Source: Lucinisca nassula (Eukaryota > Mollusca > Bivalvia > Lucinida > Lucinidae). Taken from it: a stretch of 64,000 nucleotides of DNA. The position numbers and the translations under genes are program-made. The number at the start of each line of letters is the position of its first letter. Position 1 is the first letter of the stretch. Below are positions 1-10,678 of the stretch, piece by piece. The notes under the pieces are model-generated. The model saw only the letters and a list, made by a program, of their open reading frames with translations, searched no databases and was not told where the DNA came from. Where the stretch lies: the NCBI GenBank assembly GCA_963580285.1, contig OY757026.1, positions 89,254,651 to 89,318,650 on the forward strand. Reading direction: 5' to 3'.

Positions 1-795
1 TTTTGCCGTTGTACAACCGGCGATTCTTGTGTACGCATGTTTTTATTGCGACAGGCGTCCAAAATTACAGGACCGTAGCAAAGGAGTTATGTACAGAAGC
101 GGTAAATTCAGAAGCTAATTTAGGCCGCTTATGCAATACCAATAAAAGATCAAATGCAGCGCCGCTTTTTATGTTGAAAGCGCACGTGCCACAAACCAGT
201 AGGCGTGACCTATATTGACAGGTATTTTTGCACCTGTCAGTGGGAGAGACGATATTGGAAAGTGGTCGGTTTGCGGCACGTGTTAAAAATGATTGTACCT
301 GTTTAATCTCGCTGCGCTAATCCCCGTGTTATTACGGATTACAATTAAATAGTTTACTAATTGATGTAAGCTCATATCACCAACCGATTAGCATGAGTCG
401 GTAAAATATCATGTTTAGTTAAACCAGGGTTACGGCGAAGACGATATAATTGACAAATTATCAATGTCATGTATTTTTGGGACTACACGGTCGTACTTTT
501 TATCGCTCGGTCAAAGTGTGTTTCGACGTTTACTGGTGACAAAAATGTATGTAATTCTTCAAAATACAATCACTTTTATTAACAATTACAGGAAGTCAGA
601 CGTGGTTAAGATGCTTCCCCTACGTATTTGTTTTCACCAATTAAAAATAATTGAGCTACTGTCACGTACAGATACGTCCGAATTTGAAAGCACAAATATA
701 GCTAAATAGAATGCTGCTTTTCTGATCTGGGTATACATTATATCTGGTGTTATCCTAATACTACCTTATTTTTTAGTTTTACGTCCCACCAACAG
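1..795. other. Intergenic, no gene recognised
   Basis: Only short reading frames without recognisable motifs occur here. Base composition is mixed and I see no clear repeat, tRNA or transposon end. It is most simply unannotated intergenic DNA. Confidence 0.5.
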
Positions 796-920
796 CTAAG
801 GTCATACGGAGATGGGACCTCGGTTTAAAGACTCATCCGAAAGTCTGGAGAAGCCCGGGATCGATCCTGCGATCCCTGGTTTACAAGGCGAGTAGCGTAA
901 CCACTGCACCACGGAGGCTT
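796..920 (-). repeat. tRNA-derived SINE head
   Basis: Read on the minus strand from about 917, the sequence starts GCCTCCGTGGTGCAGTGG, which fits a pol III A box. About 35 bases later GGATCGATCCC fits a B box. The tRNA-like fold is degenerate and there is no clean acceptor stem, so this is a SINE promoter region rather than a working tRNA gene. The 3' limit is uncertain. A related A/B-box head is seen at 53870-53945. Confidence 0.6.
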
Positions 921-1089
921 CTTGGGGGGTGGGGGGGGATAGACACATCAGTGAAATATTTCTAACTAGTACCCACAATCTACATGATTGGAACGAAGTT
1001 ATTAAATGCATTTATCAGAAAAAAAGAGTTTGGGAGCCATGAAAGTATACAGTTTTTCATATGGACGTGTAGCCTGATAATAAGAAGTT

Positions 1090-1550
1090 TTTGTCTATGT
1101 TCTATGCGCGATCAAGATCAGAACTCCAACTTTTTTATGTGGGAATCCAACTTTTTATCTGTGAATCCAACTTTTTACAAGGAAGGATTCCTGGAATCCT
1201 GTTTATCAAAATCCTAGTGAGAGCTCTGCCAGTTGATAGGGTTCTACATTGTATAGGCTTGCAAATGCGATGGTAGCTCCCCCCCCCCCCCTCCCATTCA
1301 GAGAGAAACAGTGAATAGACTGTGCATTATATATGTAAAATATAATTTTTGGGTGCCAAATTGGTTTGGGGCCGAGTTTGTAGGGGCCGAGTCTGTTAGG
1401 TGTCGAGATGTCCCGTCACCTGTGTCACCAGTAAAAATTCTGATTCGATTCCGTGTCACCAGTAACAATTCCGATATCACAGTGTATAATGTCATTTGAC
1501 GTGTCACCAGCAACAATTCTGATTCTGATTCAAGATTCCACAATGACTTA
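1090..1550. repeat. Short internal repeats, non-coding
   Basis: Around 1120-1235 the phrase 'aatccaactttt' recurs three times and is followed by 'atcctagtgagagctctgcc'. A diverged copy lies at 44390-44510 inside the TOP2 intron, so this is a dispersed repeat. From 1375 to 1540 the phrases 'gggccgagt' and 'gtgtcaccag' recur two to four times. No coding capacity is evident. Confidence 0.45.
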
Positions 1551-1789
1551 AACAATGTTGACGGGGACGTAAATAATCAACACAAACCAAACATAGCCAC
1601 GAAAACACATGACAATAGCAATGCGACAGATCTTTAAGCTCATAAAATGGCAATATTGCATACGTTTGTATTCAGCCATCAAACGTTTTAAAGCAGAACC
1701 CGCCATAGTGAGATAATTCTCCTGGACAGCTAAAAAATATGTCAAATTAATCTTCCATTTTTGAGGACGTAAACAAAGAACTCTTTCAA

Positions 1790-2120
1790 AAGAAGGTAGA
1801 TATCTGATGCTAAAGGTCCCGGGTTCGATCCCCGGCAGCGGCGATAAAATTTCGGTGTCCGAACACGCTCCAGTGGCATCATTGCAGGGATGAATGTCAT
1901 AAAAGTGCACCGTCCTTCGGATCGGGACGTTAACTGGAGGCCCCCTGTGCAGGGAGATCCATCCCCTGTGCAGGTTAAAGATCCCTACCGTAATTACATG
2001 ATTACTGTGTAGGCTTTCATCCTGCAAAACCTGGAGTGTATGTAATATACACCTGCGGTAATGGTCAAATGTGACCGACGCAGTATCAGAAGATAGATAG
2101 ATAGATAGATAGATAGATAC
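1790..2120 (+). repeat. SINE with GATA-repeat tail
   Basis: A B-box-like GGTTCGATCCC lies at about 1820 within a tRNA-like half. It is followed by a body of about 270 bp and ends in a (GATA)n run at 2093-2118. The last 50 bp before the run (CGGTAATGGTCAAATGTGAC onward) match the 3' end of the LINE at 2727-4190, as expected for a SINE mobilised by that LINE. Truncated copies of the tail lie at 13340-13405 and 37499-37583, both on the minus strand. Confidence 0.7.
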
Positions 2121-2700
2121 CCTTAAGTTAAAACTCTTCTCATTGGATCATGTCAACTATTGACTCAATCGTCGTATGCGAGAAATATCGACAAGACAGT
2201 TCACCAACAAAAGTGGTACAGTCTGGCAGTTACCTCCCCTCACTCGCTCAGTTGGCGATCTTTGAGGTTGGGCGCCTAGTAAATTTATCCAAGCATATTG
2301 GCTGGGATTGCTTTGTGCATATTCTTTGCGCATCTGATTTAAAATACAAATTCTCTGTAGTATGCGGTAGCCCCAATGTGCTTCTAGCGCCCGGTTACCT
2401 TAAAAACCAAATCAATCAATAGTATGCGACGATGTTTATACACACAAGCTATGTTACAAACAACCTATCTTATCCCGGGAGCTAATAGTGAATAACAATT
2501 GATGTTTGCAGAGTCTAATTATTTACTTTCTGAGCTACTTCTGCTTTAATCAAAAGTCAATAAGGTCTCCTAGAAAATTAAATAGTGACAGCTGATGCCC
2601 CCGATCGGCAGGATGCCCCCGATCGGCAAGGCCGATCATGATATAGTTTATAATGAGTATGACATAATAGCAAAGCGAATCCGACAGGTCCCGCGTAAAA
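2121..2700. other. No gene seen
   Basis: No convincing coding frame. The stretch 2225-2420 ends 'ttaaaaaccaaatcaatcaa', which looks like a retroposon tail, but no promoter boxes are clear. GCCCCCGATCGGCA is tandemly repeated at 2594-2625. Confidence 0.35.
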
Positions 2701-2726
2701 TATATTTATATAAGCATGCATCTGTT

Positions 2727-4073
2727 GCAAAACCCTGGAGCATATATTAGTTAGCAACATCAACAAGCACCTAGCCTCTGAAAGCATTCTTGCTGACTGT
2801 CAGCATGCTTTCCGAAGTCGAAGGTCTTGTGAAACTCAATAAGTTCAGTTCTACCATGACATAGTTAGCAATCTGGATGGGGCCATTAATCGTGGCCACA
2901 AACAGACTGACCTGATTATCATGGATTTTGCCAAGGCCTTCGACAAGGTACCTCACAGGAGGCTATTGTACAAACTGGATCATTATGGGATTAGAGGATC
3001 CACACTTAAGTGGGTTAGCTCATGGCTCTCTGGACGCACACAACAAGTTGTACTTGACGGCCAAGCGTCAGATCCAGTCCCTGTTTTGTCCGGTGTCCCA
3101 CAAGGTTCGGTACTTGGACCGGTCCTTTTTCTTGATATTTATTAACGATCTTCCTGATAATATCAGGTCATCTGTTCGCTTGTTTGCTGATGATTGTGTT
3201 TTGTATAGGAACATATATACTACTTCTGACTGTCTTATCTTACAAGATGACCTGGATAGCCTAGCACGTTGGGAGGCCGATTGGCAAATGAAGTTCAATG
3301 TGGCCAAATGTCATTCAATGAGGGTGTCACGGCACCCTCCAGACAAGCAGATTAAATTCAACTACTCATTACATCAGCATACTTTGGAACATGTCCAATC
3401 CGCAAAATATCTTGGTATCACCATTACTGATAATCTTGATTGGGGTCAATATATTTCTGAGATTACCTCTAAAGCAACTAGGACATTAGGGTTTCTTAGA
3501 CGTAATTTGGCTTTTGCACCTAGGCAGACAAAGGGTGTTGCATACAAAACCTTGGTTAGACCTCAATTAGAGTATGCATCACCTGTTTGACATCCCCATG
3601 TTAAAACTCAGGTTCAACAGGTTGAGAAGGTTCAGAGGACGGCTGCCCGATGGACCTGCAGGCGATGGCGGAACAGAAGTAGTGTTGGTGAAATGCTCGA
3701 TGAGCTGGAGTGGCCATCGTTGGAGGCCCGTCGCGAGCAGCCCTCTTTAACCTTCTTTTATAAGATACACTCTGACACAGTGTCTCTTAATAAAGATAAA
3801 TACTTGACCCCTGTGACTACTTCAACTCAAACAAGGGCATCAAAACTAAACAACAGTCAATATCGTAGGTTCCAGGCCTATAGTGATGCCCTGAAGAATT
3901 CTTTCTTCCCTAGAACTATTCCTCAGTGGAATAGTCTTCCCTCCTCTGTGGTAAATGCCAAAACTGCAGAGGAGTTCAAAGCCCGCATGGTGTAGATTGG
4001 GATCCAGAGGTGTGCGTTTTAGTACACCTCTGAAAGCAGATTGTAAATAGTTTTAAGAACTCATCCAGTGGGT

Positions 4074-4110
<37 letters not shown>

Positions 4111-4195
4111 AAATTCTAAATTTAGCGCACCACCCAACTGAGGTAATGGCCAAGTATGACCGACTCAGTATATGAAGATAGATAGATAGATTATA
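2727..4195 (+). pseudogene. CR1/Jockey-type LINE, 3' half, broken
   Basis: This is the C-terminal half of a LINE reverse transcriptase. In order it shows the RT motif 'HAFRSRRSCETQ' (2800s), 'MDFAKAFDKVPHRRLL' (motif A, from 2921), 'SGVPQGSVLGPVLF', 'INDLPDN', the catalytic 'LFADD' near 3180, and a C-terminal 'IPQWNSLPSSVV' region ending at 3995. It is dead: TAA after 'CETQ', a frameshift near 3120-3145, and TGA replacing the expected Trp after 'SPV' at 3588. The 5' half (endonuclease) is absent. After the stop comes a T-run at 4077-4107, then a terminal segment ending in (GATA)n at about 4176-4190. The family is assigned from motif style; a close relative such as Rex is possible. Confidence 0.85.
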
Positions 4196-4306
4196 GGCTT
4201 CTGTGCTCATAACGAGCCATTTTCTCGCACCACATTTATTCCCCTGAAAATGTTGTCTTTTCATGTCGTCTACTGCATCTTCTTGCAAACTTTTTTAAAC
4301 TATTTT

Positions 4307-4492
4307 TGCTTACAGACAACACATTATAAGAGAAGAATAAAGCTGGTTTCTTAACTTTATTTGTCTACAAGCACTGCTGAACTAACAACAGAATATCATG
4401 CATACATTATGAGATGCAAACAAGACTGACACATGTATACTAGCTAGTGGGAGGAGCTTAGAGGCGGTAATGGTTTTTGCATTATCCAAACA
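4307..4492 (-). mobile_element. Gypsy 3' LTR (putative)
   Basis: On the minus strand a purine run (AAGGGGGAGA, 4493-4502) is followed by a TG...CA-bounded segment of about 186 bp containing AATAAAG. This is the expected polypurine tract and LTR order downstream of the Gypsy integrase at 4742-6275. The partner 5' LTR is missing, so the ends are inferred. Confidence 0.5.
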
Positions 4493-4664
4493 TCTCCCCC
4501 TTATTGAAAACTTTTGACTTTCATCAATGTAACGTAGATAAAGTTCTCTGAGAGTTTTACTATTTCAAAGTCATGCGTTGAACACGGAAAGGTGGTAAAT
4601 CCTATTCGGCTTAAAAATTCTAGTCAAACATCAAGACATTAATTGGCTGTATTTATGAGTTTTG

Positions 4665-6290
4665 TTAGATTAAATCATATCGTGACTGAAATCCAAGTCT
4701 TTCAGTTGATAAGAATTTACATTTTGTTCCAGTGCATAATTTTAACTCCAAGTTCCCAAGAGATAATGTACATAAGTACCACTCAGCATACCTCTGCGGG
4801 GGTTTAATCTGTCTGCCACATCGTGTTTTATTTCGATGCTGTCCTGTATCAAGTTCCTGCGGTATCTGCGAATTTCCCGTGTCAATATTTTGTCCCATGT
4901 TTGCCTTATTTTCTCCCATGTTTCCCTGATCATACTGCGAGGGAATTTTCTGAAGATGGACACGGTTTCGCCTGTAAGTTCCGTCATTCGTTTTACCGTA
5001 TATGTTCTATTTTCTGTATCACAATCAACTACTGTCCCTTCTTTTTGCCACCGCTTCTCACTGTCAAGTTTTATCCGCACTTTGTCTCCGGCAGCCAAAT
5101 TTGGGAGTGAATGGGCTGCGTGTCTCCTATTGAAGAAGAATGTTTGATTTCCCTACGATTTGTCATGATGTATTTTCACAAGGTCATGACTTGGCCACTT
5201 AGGTCTAAGTTTTTCTATAGCACACGGTACATGTATCCGGATTTGTCTACCTATCATTAGTTCCGAAGGACTAAAGCTGGTAGCTACGGTCGGTGTACAA
5301 AGATAGGTCCTTAGTGCACTGTACGAATCCTTTTGTTAGAGAATATTTTTAGCGATTCAGGGTCACTGATGAGGCTTTATTAGCCGAAACTACGTAATAT
5401 GACCCATCTTCTTTCTTATGAATGTTTTCATTGCTCTTAAAGGAACTCATTTTTGATTTTTATTTGACGCCTGCTTCTGCAGCACAATTGGCCTGCGCAA
5501 AATAAGGAGAACTATATGTTTCTTTAATATTGTGTTCCTTTGCAAAGTCTTTAAAACACTTGGCTATGAACTGAGGGCCGCCATCGCACGTGATTTCTTC
5601 AGGGTCTCCCCAGCGCGAAAACATGTTTTCCATTTTGTCCACTACACGTTCACTGGTCAATGTATTCAGATATCCAATTTCTATGTATTTAGAATATGTA
5701 TCCATGGCAATGAGGTACGTTTTATTGTTCAACTGGCATAAATCTGCTGCAACCTTGACCCAAGGTCTCGATGGTAGTTCTGACGGTTTCAGTGGCTCTC
5801 GACGCTGTGTAGGTCTAGATTCCTGGCAAAATGTACAATTTTGCACCTTTTCAGTTAAGTCTTTATTAATTGTCGGCCACCACACGCACTGTGCTGCAAA
5901 GTCTTTGCATTTTGTGGGTCCCTGGTGCGACATATGCAGGTTGTCTAACACTTCCATGCGCCGGCTTACTGGAATAACGAGTCTATTTCTGTACATTAAC
6001 AGACCGTCAACAACAGAAAGTTCATTTCGAGCGCTGAAATACTCGTTGATAGAATCTGACAGATTTTGTCCAGTTTCTGGCAATCCTTTTCTCGTGAGCG
6101 AGATGACCTGCTGAATTTCTGAATCATTTAGCGTAGCATCGTAGATCATTTTCAAGCGCGTGTCACTAATTTGCATATAAGCAGTTACTGAATCAACATA
6201 CATTTTCAACTCATTTTCAATTTTACAGTCAATTTGCTTTAACGGCGATCTAGATAAACAATCAGATACTATCATGTCTTTTGAATTACC
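4665..6290 (-). pseudogene. Gypsy-type pol remnant: integrase
   Basis: The minus-strand frame 6275-5460 encodes an integrase. It has an H2C2-like zinc region (HMSHQGP, later CTFCQE), the D,D-35-E core with first Asp in 'VAADLCQL', second in 'TCDGGPQF', and a Glu in 'NCAAEAGVK'. The usual NGQAE context is altered. After about 360 bp of decayed sequence the frame 5098-4742 gives the C-terminal tail ('AAGDKVRIKL...EKRWQKEGTVV'), similar in layout to the tail of the intact Gypsy pol at 26621-29683. Protease, RT and RNase H are absent. The copy is cut at about 6300 where PLE sequence begins. Confidence 0.8.
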
Positions 6291-6351
6291 TATGCAATTA
6301 AATCTGCGTAACCGTAAAAGCAGCCTCTGGCATCTGATCGGTGCCCTGTCA

Positions 6352-6561
6352 ATGTAGAAGTAAAATAAAGATCAGGAATCGATACAATTAACTTACTCCA
6401 ACCATCAAAGACACCAAAGGGAAAGAAATACAAACATGAAGCGACCAGACCATAATGGAAACCTACCTAAACAAAGGAAGGCCATAAGGATAGTTACTTT
6501 CCCGCAAAATGGCGAAATGGCCATCCAAAATAAAAAGACACAAGTGATACACACAGTAAAG
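6352..6561 (-). mobile_element. PLE 3'-tail fragment
   Basis: A strongly 5'-truncated PLE insertion holding only the last ~210 bp. Read on the minus strand it ends TTTACTTCTAC. It abuts the start of the next copy's tail at 6562, so two copies lie head-to-tail in the same orientation. Confidence 0.75.
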
Positions 6562-9030
6562 TAGAAGTAAAACAAAGATCAGGAATTGATACAATTAACT
6601 TACTCCATCCATAAAAGACACCAAAGGGAAAGAAATACAAACATTAAGCGACCAGACCATAATGGAAACCTAAACAAAGGAAGGCCATATGGACAGTTAC
6701 TTTCCCACAAAATGGCCATATGGCCATCCAAAATTAAAAGACACAAGTGATACACACAGTAAGTAACAAACAACAACATAAATAAATCGCCACAGAAGAG
6801 CCGCCTTGGAACGGTCAGTGGAAGATTTCCACTGGGGGGCTTAAATCGATTTTACGTGGCCACAATCCTCGCCCTTACTTCCGTCGCGATTTAGACAAAT
6901 AATTTGTTCAGTCCGCATGAAGGCCTCCTAACTCATCAGTGCAACATCTCCGTGAACACAGAAATCAAAGAACCACAGAGGTGAGACAACGGTGAGGACT
7001 CGACAGCAAGAAATCACTGAAATGCTGGAGCAAAAGAAAACCAACAGTTAGACTCCGATGAGCCCGACCAGAGACAGAGCATCAGGCACCAACCAACATT
7101 ATCTCTTTAATTTTCAATAAGCCTTTACGTTGGAGCCGTCATAGAATCTGAGGCCTGACCCACCGGCGTGCAATTAAAGAGGGAAGCAAAGTTGCCAACC
7201 GTGATTGGGTTAACTACCATGCATGCAGTCTGTCGTATAATATCCATGTTGTACCCAATCTTTTTATATCGAAGAATGATTTTACGAAATTGGGTGCTGA
7301 AGTCATTGCGGTTATATATTTTTCTGAATTTATATACTAAGTCACCATAAAATTCGGGTTCCGATAGACCTTGTTGCAGAAGAGATTTAAGTCCAATATT
7401 GAATTTTGAAATTAAATCAGAATGGCGTCTATAAAATTTTGAAAAGGCTTTGCGTAGTTTATGGTACCGATAACCCTGATTAAGAAGTTTAGCCGTTAAT
7501 AATTTATTACGAGTGTTGAAGTCAGTTACATGACTACACACTCTAGCAAATCGAATTAATTGCGAAATATAAACGCCATAGGATGGCGCACGAGGAACAT
7601 CACCATCCAAAAAAGGAAAATTTACAATCTCAAAATCAAAGTCATCGCGTTTATCATAAATTTTGCACGAAACAAATCCATCTACAATAGATAGATGTAA
7701 ATCCAAAAACGGGGCCTCGGTATCAGAAGAATTTGCTTTATTTAACTGAAGTTCTAGGGGGTAAATCTGACTGATCAAACCATCAAAATAGGTATTATCA
7801 ATATTTAATAAATCATCTAAATATCTAGAAGTAGAGCTAAAAGCTTCAATAATTTCAGATTGGTTATCAATGGAAAGCGACAAAATGAAGTCTCTTTCAT
7901 AACAATACAAGAACAGATCAGCCACAAGAGGTGCGCAATTAGTACCCATCGGAGTACCCACAATTTGTCTAAATAACTTAGTACCGAATCTAATATAAAT
8001 ATTGTCAAGTAGAAAGGTGAGGGCATCACACACTTTCTGACATGACCAAAGTGTATAATTCTTATGCTCTTTAGAAGTGAAAAATGCATTTCTGACATTA
8101 CATGCAAGATAGAGAGAATCTTCTCTGTGAAAAGCCCATTCAATTAAATCATTAAGCTTTTCTTTTATAAGATTATGAGGAAGTGTAGTGTAAAGAGTGG
8201 AAAAATCGTAGGTAGACAGACTAGAAGCACGAAACTGTCTAGATTTCAATTTATTTAAAACCTCATTCGAATTTTTTATAGACCAAAACAGATTTCTTCC
8301 TGATCTTTCAAAGACTTTATCACAATATTTAATTACATGCGTTTTAATAGCAGTAAGACAGGAAGTTAATAATTTAGAAAGTTCAGTGGTAGTGCAAGAA
8401 CTTGAATTTGCAATAAACCGTGCTTTGTAAGGTTTTTTATGAAGTTTTGGTAACCAGTATAGCGTAGGAAGCTTGTATTGGCCTTCGTTAACACACACAG
8501 CAAACTTGGTGGCTGAAAGACAAACATGTTTATCTACTATAGCTCTCTCTTCAGCCAAAGGCTGAAGTTCATAGGCCTTAGTACCACCAAGCTCCTGCTT
8601 AAGCATGTTAACATAGTGGAGCCGTCACACAACGACGACGTTGTTAGCGGCCTTGTCTGCAGGGGCCAAAACAAACTTCTTATGAAATTCTTGAATACCT
8701 AGTTTAAGATGACGTAAAGACGTCTTGGGCTTAGGAGGTAATAAGTTAGTATTTTGAGAATAGAAAGAAATGCGTTTATTCACTAGTCTTAAAATGCTAA
8801 GTTTCCAGTCCTTTAGGGCTTTATACTCAACATACTCTCGCTTACACCATCGATTACCGAATTCATTCAAGGAAGCAGCGATTTCATCTCTACATTTACT
8901 GAAATCAATTCTAGAAGGAAACCGATATTTCGGTCCTTTAGAAATTATATTCCTTATCCTAGAATCAGGAATAATTTTCAAATTGCCAGTAATTACATGA
9001 CCAGCAGCAGGATAGCAATACTTGGAGTTA
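6562..9030 (-). mobile_element. Penelope-like element, longest copy
   Basis: The minus-strand copy runs from the linker and RT coding region (from about 9030 down to 7125) through a ~560-bp 3' UTR to the shared 3' tail at 6562. The 3' UTR contains a G-run (TCCACTGGGGGGC in plus orientation) whose length varies between copies. The 5' end, with the GIY-YIG endonuclease, is missing at a junction with another PLE tail near 9030. It is bordered by further copies on both sides. Confidence 0.85.
7125..9030 (-). CDS. PLE reverse transcriptase with in-frame UGA
   Basis: The frame starts with 'YCYPAAGHVITGNLKIIPDS', continues 'GPKYRFPSRIDF', and reaches 'APADKAANNVVVV'. UGA at 8627-8625 follows, then 'RLHYVNMLKQELGG' in the same frame. 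After that: fingers motif 'LPKLHKKPYKARFIANS', motif A 'YDFSTLYTTLP', motif B 'GTPMGTNCAPLVADLF', catalytic 'RYLDD' and a thumb region ending 'DSMTAPT' at 7125. Apart from the single UGA it is open for about 635 codons, unusual for a fragment. The family is expected to carry Cys at the UGA position, and another copy shares the UGA, so recoding as selenocysteine is plausible. PLE RTs prime reverse transcription at a nicked target in the nucleus. The N-terminal endonuclease is missing here. Confidence 0.85.
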
Positions 9031-9361
9031 AGTAACAAACAACAACATAAATAAACCGCCACAGAAGAACCGCTTTGGAATGGTCAGTGGAAAGATTTCG
9101 ATACAATTAACCAACAGCTCCCATCAGAGACATCAAAGGGAAAGAAATACAAACATGAAACAACAGACCCTAATGGAAACATCAATAGCGGAAAGCGAGA
9201 AGGACAGTTACTTTCCAACAAAATGGCCAATAGGCTATCCAAAGTAAAATTATATAAGCGACACAACCACCAAAAGACAAAACATAACAAAAATAAACCG
9301 CGACAGAAGAACCGCCTTGGAACGGTCAGCGGAAACGAATTCCACTGGGGGTGGGGGGCTT
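9031..9361 (-). mobile_element. PLE 3' UTR and tail fragments
   Basis: Two short minus-strand pieces (9031-9097 and 9098-9361) match the PLE 3' UTR and tail. The second belongs to a tail subtype with ACAGCTCCCATCAGAGACA in place of the usual ACTTACTCCA sequence. That subtype recurs at 10454, 13406 and 48802, and on the plus strand at 12316. Confidence 0.65.
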
Positions 9362-9592
9362 TCATTCAAGCTTCGTCCGAAAATCATATCCAATCAAAAC
9401 CTAGCAGATCTGTATCTTCAATTCCTTGTATCACACCGGAAATAAGAAGAAAGATTCGGAGGAGAATTAATATTCATGCTAAGGCAAAAAAGCTTGGAAG
9501 TGGTAAACTCCGGGCAAAAATTGAAAACTTGAGACGAGAAACTAAAAATGACATAAAAAATCAGCATGATCTGTATATGAATAACTTATTAT
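9362..9592 (+). pseudogene. LINE linker fragment (CR1-like)
   Basis: The frame reads 'IPCITPEIRRKIRRRINIHA', then 'LRAKIENLRRETKNDIKNQH'. This basic, helical style is typical of the region between the endonuclease and RT in CR1/Jockey LINEs. It is fused at both ends to PLE sequence, so the 131-residue reading frame across 9223-9618 is a chimera and not a gene. Confidence 0.6.
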
Positions 9593-9800
9593 ATACATTC
9601 AGGAAAATATATAATTGAAATGACTTCAGGACCCAATTCCGTAAAATTATTCTTCGATATAAAAATATTGGGTACAACATAAATGTTATACGACAGACTG
9701 CATTCATGGTAGTTAACCCAATCACGGTTGACAACTTTGCTTCCATCTTTAATTGCACGCCGGTGGGTCAGGCCTCAGATTCTATGACAGTTCCAGCGTA
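9593..9800 (+). pseudogene. PLE RT C-terminal fragment
   Basis: Matches the last ~65 codons of the PLE RT, from 'FRKIYN' to 'DSMTVPA' and stop. The plus-strand copy is joined directly to RT N-terminal sequence of another copy at about 9810. Confidence 0.75.
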
Positions 9801-10150
9801 AAGGCTACTGGCGGTGTGGTCGTTGTTTGGCGGCTTCGTTGTGTTGGCGCTCTTCGGCAGGGGCTTGGTGGTACTAGGGCCTATGGGCTTCAGCCTTTGC
9901 CTGTAGAGGGGGCTTTGGTTGATGACCACGTTTGTCGTTCGGCCACCAAGTTTGCTGTCTGTGTTACAGAAGGCCAAGACAAGCTTCCTGCGTTATATTG
10001 GTTGCCTGGGCTTCGTGGAAGACCATGCAAAGCACTGTTTATTGCAAATTCAGGCTCTTGTACCACCACTGAACTCTCCAAATTATTAACTTCATGTTTT
10101 ACTGCCATAAAAAACATGCGATAAGTCTTCGAAAGATCAGGTAGAAATCT

Positions 10151-10391
10151 GGTTCTTCTGTCGCGGTTTATTTATGTTGTTGTTTGTTACTTACTGTGTG
10201 TATCACTTGTGTCTTTTTATTTTGGATGGCCATATGACCATTTTGTGGGAAAGTGACTGTCCTTATGGCCTTCCTTTGTTTAGGTTTCCATTATGGTCTG
10301 GTCGCTTAATGTTTGTGTTTATTTCCCTTTGGTGTCTTTGATGGGTGGAGTAAGTTAATTGTATCGATTCCTGATCTTTGTTTTACTTCTA
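10151..10391 (+). mobile_element. Nested PLE tail insertion
   Basis: About 240 bp of PLE 3' terminus (GTTCTTCTGTCGCGGTTTAT ... ACTTCTAC) interrupts the RT gene between 'AGAAATCTG' and 'TTTGGTCTATAAAAAATTC'. The uninterrupted sequence is visible at 8255-8300 on the minus strand. This shows directly that the recurring ~250-bp module is a 5'-truncated PLE insertion. Confidence 0.75.
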
Positions 10392-10453
10392 CTTTGGTCT
10401 ATAAAAAATTCTAATGAAGTTTTGGATAATCCGGGCGTTTTCGTGCTTCAAAA

Positions 10454-10678
10454 TAGAAGTAGAGGCAATGATCAGGAATCGATACAATCAACCCATAGTT
10501 CCCATCAGAGACACAAAAGGGAAAGAAACACAAACATGCAGCAACAGACCTAATGGAAACATCAACAGCGGAAAGCCAAAAGGACAGTTACTTTCCCACA
10601 AAATGGCCAACAGGCTAGCCAAAATAAAATAATACAAGCGACACAAACACCTAAAAACAAACCATAACAAAAATAAAT
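10454..10678 (-). mobile_element. Nested PLE tail insertion, inverted
   Basis: The minus-orientation tail of the second subtype (CAGCAACAGACC, AGCGGAAAGCC) interrupts the RT gene after 'TTTTCGTGCTTC'. The host sequence resumes at 10679 with TCTGTCTACTTATGATTTTT. The insertion therefore lies opposite to the host copy. Confidence 0.7.

Noticed and set aside
1548..2027. 159-residue minus-strand frame
   Set aside because: It crosses the tRNA-derived SINE in antisense; no conserved motif is seen.
6562..7124. SECIS element in the PLE 3' UTR
   Set aside because: I looked for an ATGA...AA...GA arrangement on the sense strand and found no convincing stem by eye. The copies may be truncated or the SECIS may be unusual, so it is not called.
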